This document shows, piece by piece, positions 45,112 to 53,200 of a DNA stretch of 64,000 nucleotides. Below the pieces are notes generated by a model, which saw nothing but the letters and a program-made list of their open reading frames with translations, ran no database searches and was not told the origin of the DNA. Position 1 is the first letter of the stretch, and each line of letters starts with the position of its first letter. Location of the stretch: positions 372,001 to 436,000 of the forward strand of contig CAVWVF010000002.1 of assembly GCA_963758335.1 (NCBI GenBank). Direction: 5' to 3'. The position numbers and the translations under genes were made by a program. This DNA comes from Roseiarcus sp963758335 (GTDB lineage Bacteria > Pseudomonadota > Alphaproteobacteria > Rhizobiales > Beijerinckiaceae).

Positions 45112-45241
45112 CGTCATTGCGAGCGAAGCGAAGCAATCCAGGGGCCACCGCCGCAGCCCTTCGATCCCTGGATCGCCGCGTCGCCAAAGCCCGTCGTAGA
45201 CGGGCGTCTTTCGACGCCCTACAGCGCCTCGCGATGACGGC
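45112..45241. repeat. Palindromic GTCATTGCGAGCGAAGCGAAGC intergenic element
   Basis: The livH-livM gap starts CGTCATTGCGAGCGAAGCGA and closes with the complementary CGCCTCGCGATGACGG. In between are CCAGGGGCC/CCCTGGATCG and CCCGTCGTAGACGGGCG. The whole can fold into a long stem. Such elements are common in Hyphomicrobiales intergenic space. Because it lies inside an operon, it may alter message processing or the livH/livM ratio; that is an inference. Confidence 0.75.
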
Positions 45242-45258
45242 GAAGTCCGGAGAGTGAC

Positions 45259-46335
45259 GTGTTCTACCGCGAAGCCGGCCAGTACAAGACGACCTACGCG
45301 GCCGACATGGCGATCTTCCCGATCCGCCAGGACCGCTACGGCCTCGCGCTGATCCTCCTCGTCGCCTTCGTCGTCGTCCCGGTCTTCGGCAACCAGTTCC
45401 TCATCAACACGATGATGATCCCGTTCCTAATCCTCTCGCTGGCGGCGATCGGGCTCAATCTGCTGACCGGATATACGGGCCTTCTGTCGCTCGGCACCGG
45501 GGCCTTCATGGGCGTCGGCGCCTACGCCTGCTACAAGCTCGAGACCTATTTCCCTCAGGTCAACATCCTCATCTGGATCGTCATGAGCGGTTTCGTCTCG
45601 GCCCTTGTCGGCGTCGCCTTCGGGCTGCCGAGCCTACGCATCAAGGGCTTCTATCTCGCGGTCGCGACGCTCGCGGCGCAGTTCTTTCTCGAATGGTGCT
45701 TTGCGCGCGTGCCCTGGCTCGTCAATTACAACAACTCGGGGGCGATCGAGGTGCCGACCGAGACGCTCTTCAGCGTCCCGATCACTGGTCCGACCGCGAC
45801 GCCGGTCACGCGCTATCTCGTCGTGCTGACGATCGTCGTCGCCATGGCCTGGATCGCCTCCAACATCGTCCATGGGCGGATCGGGCGCATGTGGATGGCG
45901 GTGCGCGACATGGACATTGCGGCGGAGCTCATCGGCATCCGCCTCCTGCGCGCGAAACTGCTCGCCTTTGCCGTGTCGTCGTTCTACGTCGGGGTCGCCG
46001 GCGCGCTGATGGTGTTCCTGTGGCTCGGCGCGGCGGAGGCCGATGCCTTCAACATCGATCTCTCGTTCCAAATTCTGTTCATGATCATCATCGGCGGGCT
46101 AGGTTCGATCGTCGGCGCCTTCTTCGGCGCGACGATCATCCATCTCCTGCCGATCGCTCTGCGCGCGCTGCCGGCGCTGGTCGGCCTTTCGATCGAAGCG
46201 GCGCGCATCGACCAGTTGACGTATATGATCACCGGCGTTCTGATTATCCTATTCCTGATTGTCGAGCCGCACGGATTGGCGCGGCTCTGGCAAACTGCGA
46301 AGCAGAAACTGCGCGTCTGGCCGTTCCCCTATTGA
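45259..46335 (+). CDS. livM: LivM-type ABC permease
   Basis: A 358-residue permease with about nine hydrophobic segments, including LSLAAIGLNLLTGYTGLLSL, GTGAFMGVGAYACYKLE, the EAA-like loop GRIGRMWMAVRDMDIAAELI and MIIIGGLGSIVGAFFGA. The start GTG 45259 has GGAG seven bases upstream. ATG 45307 is a weaker alternative. It is the partner of livH. Confidence 0.92.
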   Translation: MFYREAGQYKTTYAADMAIFPIRQDRYGLALILLVAFVVVPVFGNQFLINTMMIPFLILSLAAIGLNLLTGYTGLLSLGTGAFMGVGAYACYKLETYFPQVNILIWIVMSGFVSALVGVAFGLPSLRIKGFYLAVATLAAQFFLEWCFARVPWLVNYNNSGAIEVPTETLFSVPITGPTATPVTRYLVVLTIVVAMAWIASNIVHGRIGRMWMAVRDMDIAAELIGIRLLRAKLLAFAVSSFYVGVAGALMVFLWLGAAEADAFNIDLSFQILFMIIIGGLGSIVGAFFGATIIHLLPIALRALPALVGLSIEAARIDQLTYMITGVLIILFLIVEPHGLARLWQTAKQKLRVWPFPY

Positions 46336-46368
46336 GGCGGCGCGGCGGAAAAACGAAGGAGGAAGCCC

Positions 46369-47688
46369 ATGAAGACAATCACCCTGTTGAAATGCGCGGT
46401 CAGCGCCCTGGCGCTGAGCCTCGCGGCCCCGGTCACGGCGGCGCTGGCCGAAGATTCGATCTACGTGCCGCTGCTCACCTACCGCACCGGCCCGTTCGCC
46501 GGGTCGGGCACGCCGATCGCCGACGGCATGCACGACTATCTCACCATGCTCAACGAGCGCGACGGCGGCATCGGCGGGGTCAAGCTCGTCGTCGACGAAT
46601 GCGAGACCGGCTACGACACCAAGAAGGGCCTCGAGTGCTACGATTCGGTGAAGCCGAAGAATCCCGTCATCGTCAATCCGTGGTCGACCGGCATCACGCT
46701 GTCGCTGATCCCCAAGGCTTCGGTCGACAAGATCCCGATCCTGTCGATGGCCTACGGCCTCTCGGCCTCCGCCAGGGGCGACATCTTCCCCTGGATCTTC
46801 AACCCGCCGGCCACCTATTGGGACGGCCTCTCCGAAATCCTTAAATACGCCGGCGGCGGTTCGATCGGGTCGCTCAAAGGCAAGACGATCGGCTATCTCT
46901 ATTTCGACGCCGGCTACGGCAGGGAGCCGATCCCCATGTTCCAGGCGCTCGCCAAGGAAATCGGTTTCGAGCTCAAGCTCTATCCAGTGGCGCCGGCGAA
47001 CATGCAGGACCAGTCGGCCCAATGGCTCGATATCCGTCGCGACAAACCCGCCGTCCTGGTCCTCTACGGCTGGGGCGCCATGAACCCGACCGCGATCAAA
47101 GAAGCGGTCAAGGCGGAATTCCCGCCGGACAAGTTCGTCTCCATCTGGTGGCCGAATGACGGGGACGCAGCCTCCGCCGGCGACGGCGCCAAGGGCTTCA
47201 GGGAGCTCAATTGGCACGGCACAGGGACGAACTTTCCCGCCTTCGCCGACATCCAGAAGAAGGTCATCGACGCCGGCAAGAGCCAGACGCCGAGAGGCGA
47301 GTTCGGCCAGGTGCTTTATAATCGCGGCGTCTACAACTCGGTCCTGATCGCCGAGGCGATCGCTGAGGCGCAGAAGATCACGGGCAAGAAAGCCGTCACC
47401 GGCGAGGACGTCCGCCGCGGCCTGGAAAATCTCAATATCGACGCCGCGCGCCTCAAGGAACTCGGCCTCGACGGCTTCGCCGTACCGCTGAAGACGACCT
47501 GCTCCGACCACAACAGCCATTCCGCCACCTTCGTCCAGCAATGGGACGGGGCGAAGTGGGTGAAGGTCAGCGATCTCATCGGACCGGACACGGCCAGAGT
47601 GCAGCCGCTGCTCGACCAGGCGGCGAAGGCCTACGGCGAAAAGAACGCCGGCTGGCCAAAGCGCACCGAGCCTTGCGACAACAAGTGA
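46369..47688 (+). CDS. Branched-chain-amino-acid-type ABC substrate-binding protein
   Basis: A 439-residue periplasmic binding protein (Peripla_BP_6 type). The signal peptide AVSALALSLAAPVTAALA ends near residue 26. The mature part begins SIYVPLLTYRTGPFAGSG and includes DGMHDYLTMLNERDGGIGGV and CETGYDTKKGLECY, with further cysteines at the end (TTCSDHNSHSATFVQQW). Subfamily members of this type sit beside CoA ligases and are often annotated for aromatic or fatty acids. ATG 46369 has a strong AAGGAGGAAG. It ends just before a hairpin repeat and the IS3 insertion. Confidence 0.9.
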   Translation: MKTITLLKCAVSALALSLAAPVTAALAEDSIYVPLLTYRTGPFAGSGTPIADGMHDYLTMLNERDGGIGGVKLVVDECETGYDTKKGLECYDSVKPKNPVIVNPWSTGITLSLIPKASVDKIPILSMAYGLSASARGDIFPWIFNPPATYWDGLSEILKYAGGGSIGSLKGKTIGYLYFDAGYGREPIPMFQALAKEIGFELKLYPVAPANMQDQSAQWLDIRRDKPAVLVLYGWGAMNPTAIKEAVKAEFPPDKFVSIWWPNDGDAASAGDGAKGFRELNWHGTGTNFPAFADIQKKVIDAGKSQTPRGEFGQVLYNRGVYNSVLIAEAIAEAQKITGKKAVTGEDVRRGLENLNIDAARLKELGLDGFAVPLKTTCSDHNSHSATFVQQWDGAKWVKVSDLIGPDTARVQPLLDQAAKAYGEKNAGWPKRTEPCDNK

Positions 47689-47693
47689 GGCTC

Positions 47694-47777
47694 TTAGCCC
47701 TCATCCGGCCCTTCGGGCCACCTTCTCCCGCAAGCGGGAGAAGGCAACGCGCCCCCTCTCCCGCTCGCGGGAGAGGG
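47694..47777. repeat. Hairpin-rich repeat CCCTCATCCGGCCCTTCGGG...
   Basis: Three adjacent palindromes: GGCCCTTCGGGCC; CCTTCTCCCGC-AA-GCGGGAGAAGG (47721-47744); and CCCTCTCCCGC-TC-GCGGGAGAGGG (47754-47777). This is a widespread proteobacterial extragenic palindrome type. It ends ten bases before the IS3 element, so it may have acted as the target. It could also attenuate transcription from the binding-protein gene into livF. Confidence 0.8.
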
Positions 47778-47863
47778 CTGTTCAGAGTGAGCTGGACCCC
47801 GGATTTAGGACCATTGGCTAAGGTGTGAAATGTCCTGCTCTGTCGCAACCGATGGAGCGAGAA

Positions 47864-48157
47864 ATGACGAAGTCACGCAAGAAGTTTGATGCGGCGTTCA
47901 AGGCGAAGATTGCGCTCGAGGCGTTGCGCGAGGATGCGACGGTTCCGGAACTGGCGAAGCGGCACGGGGTGCATCCGAACCAGATTTATGCCTGGAAGAA
48001 GCAGGTTCTCGACAATGCGGCGAGCCTGTTCGCGCGCGGGGCGAGCGGTTCGGGCGATGGCGAGGAGGAGCGCGAACGTGAGACGGCCAAGCTTTACGCC
48101 AAGATCGGCCAACTGACGGTCGAACGGGATTTCTTGGCCAGGAGGCCAGGTCGATGA
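47864..48157 (+). CDS. IS3-family OrfA (HTH_Tnp_1)
   Basis: A 97-residue DNA-binding protein with the transposase_8 helix-turn-helix: KFDAAFKAKIALEALREDAT, VPELAKRHGVHPNQIYAWKK. A Glu/Arg-rich leucine-zipper-like C-terminus follows (KLYAKIGQLTVERDFLARR). ATG 47864 lies behind GAGCGAGAA. It overlaps orfB by four bases; in IS3 elements the fused OrfAB is often made by frameshifting here. Confidence 0.9.
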   Translation: MTKSRKKFDAAFKAKIALEALREDATVPELAKRHGVHPNQIYAWKKQVLDNAASLFARGASGSGDGEEERERETAKLYAKIGQLTVERDFLARRPGR

Positions 48158-49104
48158 GCGCGCCCGATCGAAGAGCGATGGTCGAACGGCCTGGCAAGGA
48201 CCTGTCGGTGCGCCGCCAATGCGCGCTTGTGGGCGTGGCGCGCTCGGCGGTCTACCGCCCCAAGCCCGTCGCCCGGGCGGACGATCTGGCGGTGATGCGC
48301 CGCATCGACGAACTGCATCTCGAACTTCCGTTCTACGGCTCGCGGCGAATGACCTTCGAACTCAACAAGGAAGGCCGTGGGGTCAACCGCAAGCGAGTGC
48401 GGCGGCTGATGCGGGTGATGGGGATCGAAGCGCTGGTTCCACGCCCCGGCACGAGCAAAGCCGCGCCCGGGCGCAAGATATACCCCTACCTGCTGCGCGG
48501 CCTGAAGATTGTCGAGCCGAACCACGTGTGGGCGGCCGACGTGACCTACATCCCGATGGCGTGCGGCTTCATCTATCTGGTGGCGATCATCGACTGGGCG
48601 AGCCGGGCGGTTCTGGCGTGGCGGCTGTCGAACACCAACGATGCGAGCTTCTGCGCGGCGGCGCTGGAGGAGGCGCTGCTTCGGTTCGGAAAGCCGCGGA
48701 TTTTCAATACCGATCAGGGCTCCACTTTCACCTCCGAGGCTTTCGTCGGCAAGCTCGCGGCGGCCGGCGTCGCGATTTCGATGGACGGACGCGGCCGTTT
48801 CATGGACAACATTTTCATCGAACGGCTATGGCGCTCGATCAAGTATGAAGAAGTGCATCTGAAAGCCTACGCCGATGGCCGCGAGGCGCGGGCCGGCATC
48901 AGTTCCTGGATGACCTTTTACAATTTTCGGCGCCCGCACCAGGCGATGAACAATCTGATGCCGATGGCGGTGTGGCGCGCCGGCATGGACAAAATCGAGG
49001 CGGCGGCGAGGGCTGTGGATATGCCGCTTCGCTTGGACAACGCAAACGCGTTGCCCACATACCCACAGCAGAAGCAGAAGCAGAAGCAGCAAGAAGCGGC
49101 TTGA
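48154..49104 (+). CDS. IS3-family OrfB transposase (rve integrase core)
   Basis: A 316-residue DDE transposase. The catalytic Asp lies in HVWAADVTYIPMACGFIYLV, the second in IFNTDQGSTFTSEAF, and the Glu in FIERLWRSIKYEEVHLKAY, all present. HTH_21 precedes the core (ELPFYGSRRMTFELNKEGRG). The tail is Gln/Lys-rich (YPQQKQKQKQQEAA). No frameshift or internal stop. Confidence 0.92.
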   Translation: MSAPDRRAMVERPGKDLSVRRQCALVGVARSAVYRPKPVARADDLAVMRRIDELHLELPFYGSRRMTFELNKEGRGVNRKRVRRLMRVMGIEALVPRPGTSKAAPGRKIYPYLLRGLKIVEPNHVWAADVTYIPMACGFIYLVAIIDWASRAVLAWRLSNTNDASFCAAALEEALLRFGKPRIFNTDQGSTFTSEAFVGKLAAAGVAISMDGRGRFMDNIFIERLWRSIKYEEVHLKAYADGREARAGISSWMTFYNFRRPHQAMNNLMPMAVWRAGMDKIEAAARAVDMPLRLDNANALPTYPQQKQKQKQQEAA

Positions 49105-49194
49105 TTCTTGAAGGACAAGGGCAGGCGAGATTACACCTTAAATCCATCCCCTCGTGGTCCCACGAATGGGGTCCAGTTCAGAGGGCAAGCGCTT

Positions 49195-50010
49195 ATGGCA
49201 TATTCCCCCGCCCCCATCCTCGACGTCCTCAACATCGAGGTCATCTACAACGCCATCGCCCTGGTGCTGAAGGGCGTGTCGCTCAGCGTGCCGAAGGGCG
49301 GGATCGTCGCGCTGCTCGGCGCCAACGGCGCCGGCAAGACGACGACCTTGAAGGCGGTCTCGAATTTGCTTCGCGCGGAGCGCGGCGAGGTCACCAAGGG
49401 CGCGATCATGTTCGACGGCGAGCGGGTCGACCGCCTTTCGCCGAACGATCTCGTCCGACGCGGCGCGATCCAGGTCATGGAGGGTCGACACTGCTTCGGC
49501 CATCTGACGATCGAGGAGAACCTCTTGACCGGCGCCTTCACCCGCAGGGACGGGCGCGCCGCGGTGAGGCGCGATCTCGACGCCGTCTACGCGTATTTTC
49601 CCCGCCTCAAAGAGCGCCGTAATGCGCTGGCGGGCTACACTTCGGGCGGCGAGCAGCAGATGTGCGCGGTCGGCCGGGCGATGATGGCCCGCCCGAAACT
49701 CGTCCTGCTCGACGAGCCGTCGCTGGGCCTCGCGCCGCAGGTGGTGGAGGAAATTTTCGAGATCGTCCGCGGCCTCAACGAGCGCGAAGGGGTCTCGTTC
49801 CTGCTCGCCGAGCAGAACGCCAACTTCGCGCTGCGCTATGCGAGCTTCGGCTATATTCTCGAAACCGGCCGGGTCGTCCTCGACGGCGCGGCCGAGGCGC
49901 TGAGATCCAACGAGGACGTGCGCGAGTTCTATCTCGGCGTCGCCGGGGAGAACCGGCGCTCGTTCAAGCATGTCAAGACCTACAAGCGCCGCAAGCGCTG
50001 GTTGGCTTAA
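49195..50010 (+). CDS. livF: LivF-type ABC ATP-binding protein
   Basis: A 271-residue ATPase completing the importer. Walker A is LLGANGAGKTTTLKAVSNLL, the Q-loop lies in IQVMEGRHCFGHLTI, the signature is YTSGGEQQMCAVGRAMMARP, Walker B is LVLLDEPSLGLAP and the H-loop region is ConSFLLAEQNANFALRYA-like (SFLLAEQNANFALRYA). ATG 49195 lies only 14 bases after the IS3 right end, so its native leader was cut by the insertion and expression may depend on read-through from the element. Coding sequence is intact. Confidence 0.91.
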   Translation: MAYSPAPILDVLNIEVIYNAIALVLKGVSLSVPKGGIVALLGANGAGKTTTLKAVSNLLRAERGEVTKGAIMFDGERVDRLSPNDLVRRGAIQVMEGRHCFGHLTIEENLLTGAFTRRDGRAAVRRDLDAVYAYFPRLKERRNALAGYTSGGEQQMCAVGRAMMARPKLVLLDEPSLGLAPQVVEEIFEIVRGLNEREGVSFLLAEQNANFALRYASFGYILETGRVVLDGAAEALRSNEDVREFYLGVAGENRRSFKHVKTYKRRKRWLA

Positions 50011-50021
50011 GCGAGGAAACA

Positions 50022-51206
50022 ATGATCGACGACGCCCGCTTCGAGGCCCTGCGCGACCGGCTCGGCGAGTTGCATGGGCGCAGCCATGCGCTCGCCCGTC
50101 AGCTCGGCGACGTCGACCTCAGCGACCTGCGCGGTCCCGCGGACCTGGCGCTCATTCCCGTTCTGCGGAAATCGGCGCTCGCGCTTATGCAGGCCGCCGA
50201 GCCGCCCTTCGGCGGCTTCGCGGCGGCGCGAACGAGCGCGTTCGCGCGCCTCTTCGCTTCGCCCGGCGGCATCTACGAACCGGAGTCCGCCGGCCCCGAC
50301 GCTTGGGGCGCCGCCAAGGCCTTCGCCGCTGCGGGCGTCGAGCGGGACGAGATCGTGGTCAACTGTTTTTCCTACCACCTGACGCCCGGCGGGCGGATTC
50401 TCGAGAGCGGCGCGCTGGCGCTCGGCTGCCCGGTCATTCCGGCCGGGCCGGGAAACACCGAGCAGCTCATCGCCGCGATCGCGCATTTGAGGCCGAGCGT
50501 CTATTGCGGTCCGCCGGATTTCCTCAAGATCGTGCTCGACAAGGCGCGCGCGGCGGGGGCCGACGTCTCGTCGATCAGGAAAGCGCTCGTCTCCGGCGCG
50601 GCGCTGCCGCCGAGCTTGCGCGCCGAGCTCGAAGGCGCCGGCGTCGAGACCCGGCAGGCCTACGCCACCGCCGATCTCGGCGTGATCGCCTACGAAACCG
50701 ACGACGCCGACGGCCATCTCATGCCGGGCATGCTGGTCAACGACGAACTGATCGTCGAGATCGTGACGCCGGGGACCAACGATCCGGCGCCCGCCGACAA
50801 GGTCGGCGAAGTCGTCGTGACCCGCCTTTCCGGCGATTATCCGCTCTTGCGCTTTGCGACCGGGGATCTTTCGGCCTGGGCGGCGCCGGGACGCCTCAAG
50901 GGCTGGATGGGCCGGGCCGACCAGTCCGCCAAGGTCAAGGGCCTCTTCGTCCATCCGGGCCAGATCGTCGAGACCGGCAAGCGTCACCCCGAACTCGGCG
51001 CGGTGCGCCTGTCCGTGCGGCGCGCGGGCGAGCGGGACGCGATGACGCTCTTCGCCGAAACCGCCTCGCCGAGCGAAGCCCTCGCGAGCGCCGTCGCCGC
51101 GACGCTGCAGGCGCTGACGAAACTGCGCGGGGAGGTGAGGCTCGTCGCTCCGGGCTCGCTGCCTAACGACGGCAAGATCATCGCCGACGAGCGGCCGGCG
51201 CCGTGA
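50022..51206 (+). CDS. Phenylacetate-CoA ligase-like AMP-forming enzyme
   Basis: A 394-residue adenylate-forming protein resembling PaaK-type ligases: SPGGIYEPESAGPDAWG, FSYHLTPGGRILESGALALG (typical of this subgroup), KALVSGAALPPSLRAELEGA, and a C-terminal GWMGRADQSAKVKGLFVHPG. The usual P-loop-like SSGTTG is reduced to FASPGGIYEP, as in some PaaK-like enzymes. It is shorter than classical PaaK (about 430). ATG 50022 has GAGGAAAC upstream, 11 bases after livF. As last gene it may activate an aromatic acid, complementing the first-gene ligase. Confidence 0.82.
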   Translation: MIDDARFEALRDRLGELHGRSHALARQLGDVDLSDLRGPADLALIPVLRKSALALMQAAEPPFGGFAAARTSAFARLFASPGGIYEPESAGPDAWGAAKAFAAAGVERDEIVVNCFSYHLTPGGRILESGALALGCPVIPAGPGNTEQLIAAIAHLRPSVYCGPPDFLKIVLDKARAAGADVSSIRKALVSGAALPPSLRAELEGAGVETRQAYATADLGVIAYETDDADGHLMPGMLVNDELIVEIVTPGTNDPAPADKVGEVVVTRLSGDYPLLRFATGDLSAWAAPGRLKGWMGRADQSAKVKGLFVHPGQIVETGKRHPELGAVRLSVRRAGERDAMTLFAETASPSEALASAVAATLQALTKLRGEVRLVAPGSLPNDGKIIADERPAP

Positions 51207-51285
51207 GCGCCGCTCCGCGATTGACAGACACGCAGACGAGGAGGCGTCCTCGAAAACGCCCCCGATGCCTTCGTCGAAGGCTGGG

Positions 51286-51312
51286 CGAAAGGATAGACTC
51301 TCTATCCTTTCG
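51286..51312. terminator. Perfect 12-bp stem hairpin, possible terminator of the liv/ligase operon
   Basis: CGAAAGGATAGA and TCTATCCTTTCG pair perfectly around a CTC loop, 80 bases after the last ligase stop. There is no T-tract on either side, so factor-independent termination is uncertain; it may instead be a repeat-family palindrome. Confidence 0.45.
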
Positions 51313-51426
51313 AGGCGCCTTTCCGGGCGCCGGCGAGCCCGTTTTCGAAGCCCCCGGCGCGCTTCCGCCGTCCGGAATCGCTCTTGCCTCACATGGGGTG
51401 TTTCGGGTCAAGCTCATTCGTTTGCA

Positions 51427-51509
51427 CCGGCCGCTGGCGTGTCACCCGCGAAGCGGGGCGAAGCGCAGCGGAGCAGGGAGCGAAGCGACCTTGACGCGCC
51501 AGCGGCCGG
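51427..51509. repeat. Inverted-repeat element CCGGCCGCTGGCG...CGCCAGCGGCCGG
   Basis: Two exact 13-base arms flank about 57 bases made of GCGAAGCGGGGCGAAGC and GAGCAGGGAGCGAAGCGA. The layout looks like a small non-coding mobile element (MITE-like), but no target duplication is obvious. Confidence 0.6.
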
Positions 51510-51739
51510 ATACACTGTCACGAGCGAGCGCGCCCTTGCGCGCTCTTGGCTGCCTCTGTGGTCTTTGCCGCGCTCATTCATTTTGGCATTGCGCATCTCC
51601 TTTGGCGTTTGGATCCGAAGCGTGAGCCCGTCTTTCGCATGCAGCCTTGACGGCCGCATCACCTCACATCCGGTCGAGCTTGTCGGGGCTCGCACCATAA
51701 TCCCTCATGCTCGAGGGCGTCGGGCTCGGGTTGGCGGGG

Positions 51740-53110
51740 ACCATCCTGTTAAACGGCGTGTTTCAGCCAGGCAAAGCCGCGGTCACCGCCCGCCCGGATC
51801 CGGCGAAGCCGTCGCGTTCGGCTTCGCTGGAATGGGGTTAAGTCGTTAAGCCATCGTTGGAGCGTCGGCGTAGGATTGAGCCATCGGGTCAGGCCGCCTT
51901 GAACACCGCGCCCTCGGGAACGACGCCTTGGGTGACATAGCGCCACAAGGCGACGAGCAGTTTGCGGGCCAGCGCCACGATGGCGATCCGGCGGACCCGT
52001 CCCTTCGCGGCGCCGACCCGCGCCCGAAACCAGCGGCTCAACGCCGAGTCCGGCTGGTGACGCAGCCAGAACCAGGCCAGCTCGATCATGGTCTTGCGCA
52101 GGCGGCGGTTGCCCGACTTCGAGATGCCTTGATCCCGTTCGACGCCGCCGCTCTGCCAGGGGCTGGGCGCCAATCCGCCGTAAGCCGCCACCTGGCGGCG
52201 GTTGGCGAAGCTGCGGAACAACAATTCCAGCCAGAGGAGCGAGGCGAACTCGGGGCCCAAGCCCTTGAGCTCGAGGAGCCGGGCGGCGGGGTTGGTGCGC
52301 TCCTCGGCTTCCGTGCGGATGAGCGCGTCGCGGGCCCGTTCGACCGCAGCCAGTTGCGTCGTCGCCAGCGCGATCCGATCGAGCTCCCGGCGTATTTCCG
52401 CCTTCAGCAGCGGCGGCAGCTCGCGGCCGTCGCCGGTTCGCAGCGCCTCGAGCCGCTCAAAACGATCGCGCCGAAGCGGGTTGTAATCCCGGATGCCTTG
52501 GCCGCTGAGCAGGCCCCTGACCCGATTGGTGTGCTGAATGCGTTCCTTGAGCAGCGTGCCGCGCTCGCGGGTCAGCCGCCGGCGATCCTCTTCTTCCGGG
52601 CTCGGCGCGCGAACCATGGAGCAGACCCGCCGCTCGCCGCGAGCCCACGCCATCAGCGTCCGCAACAGCGTCTCGCCGTCGATCGCATCGGTCTTGGCTC
52701 GCCGATGCCGCCGGTCGACCGCAATCGAAGCCGCATCGACCACGTGGCTCTCGATCCCCTCGGCGAGCAGCAGGCGATGGATCCAAAATCCGTCCAATCC
52801 CGCCTCCTGAATGACGATCGCTCTGATCGGCACGCCATAGCGCTGCTCGGCCTTCTCCCTCGACCGCGAAAGAAGGTCGAGCAGGCCGGCGCCGTCCCCA
52901 CCCTCGACCACATGCCTGGAAAATTTCTCGCTGCCCGGACTGTTGATCGTCACAACCCATTTCGATTTGCTCAATTCGAGCGAGGCGAACAGCGTGATAT
53001 CATTCGCGCGGGCGGTGGTCGCGACAACGGTCGCGGAGGTGATTAAATGCATCGGTTGCCTCCATGCTGGTGTGGAAGATCAGCCTACCAAGGGTCCGGC
53101 CGCCGTCCAC
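51740..53110 (-). mobile_element. IS110-family insertion sequence (approximate bounds)
   Basis: One transposase gene with non-coding flanks on both sides. Precise ends cannot be set, since IS110 elements usually lack clear terminal inverted repeats. The segment below the transposase (about 51740-51888) is structured, with CGAAGCCGAACGCGACGGCTTCG forming a 7-bp stem. The right side borders CCCTGTT repeats and a truncated ligase. Confidence 0.6.
51889..53052 (-). CDS. IS110-family transposase
   Basis: A 387-residue recombinase. The N-terminal RuvC-like part shows FASLELSKSKWVV (Glu where many relatives have Asp), IVIQEAGLDGFWIHRLL and AKTDAIDGETLL. A coiled coil leads to the Transposase_20 region: LELKGLGPEFASLLWLELLF, YGGLAPSPWQSGGVERDQGI and SGNRRLRKTMIELAW, with the catalytic Ser expected near SKSGN. 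The frame is open, so it may be active. IS110 enzymes use a DNA-matching guide RNA encoded in the element's non-coding end. Confidence 0.88.
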   Translation of the reverse strand: MHLITSATVVATTARANDITLFASLELSKSKWVVTINSPGSEKFSRHVVEGGDGAGLLDLLSRSREKAEQRYGVPIRAIVIQEAGLDGFWIHRLLLAEGIESHVVDAASIAVDRRHRRAKTDAIDGETLLRTLMAWARGERRVCSMVRAPSPEEEDRRRLTRERGTLLKERIQHTNRVRGLLSGQGIRDYNPLRRDRFERLEALRTGDGRELPPLLKAEIRRELDRIALATTQLAAVERARDALIRTEAEERTNPAARLLELKGLGPEFASLLWLELLFRSFANRRQVAAYGGLAPSPWQSGGVERDQGISKSGNRRLRKTMIELAWFWLRHQPDSALSRWFRARVGAAKGRVRRIAIVALARKLLVALWRYVTQGVVPEGAVFKAA

Positions 53111-53119
53111 CCGCATAGG

Positions 53120-53200
53120 ATCTGTTATCGCCGAAACGCCCCCTGTTATCGCCCTGATAAGGGCAAAATCGCTCCCTGTTACGCTCCTGTTATTGCGCCT
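53120..53200. repeat. CCCTGTT/CTGTTAT repeat cluster C
   Basis: Five copies of CTGTTAT, CCCTGTTA or related words occur in about 80 bases. They lie exactly where the acyl-CoA ligase gene is cut and next to the IS110 copy. Same family as 6675-6865 and 11486-11549. Confidence 0.6.

Larger units (their letters stand above)
47788..49180 (+). mobile_element. IS3-family insertion sequence, complete (1393 bp) with 3-bp target duplication GAG
   Basis: The element starts TGAGCTGGACCCC and ends GGGGTCCAGTTCA, imperfect inverted ends. GAG flanks both sides (47785-47787 and 49181-49183), the short duplication expected of the family. Inside are overlapping orfA and orfB. It separates the binding-protein gene from livF and is oriented with the operon. 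Both ORFs are open, so it may be active. Confidence 0.85.
51207..51888. other. Repeat-rich intergenic region after the CoA-ligase operon
   Basis: No gene is supported in these 680 bases. It holds a strong hairpin (51286-51312), a 13-bp inverted repeat (51427-51509) and the presumed IS110-type end with a structured segment near 51780-51830. Confidence 0.6.
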
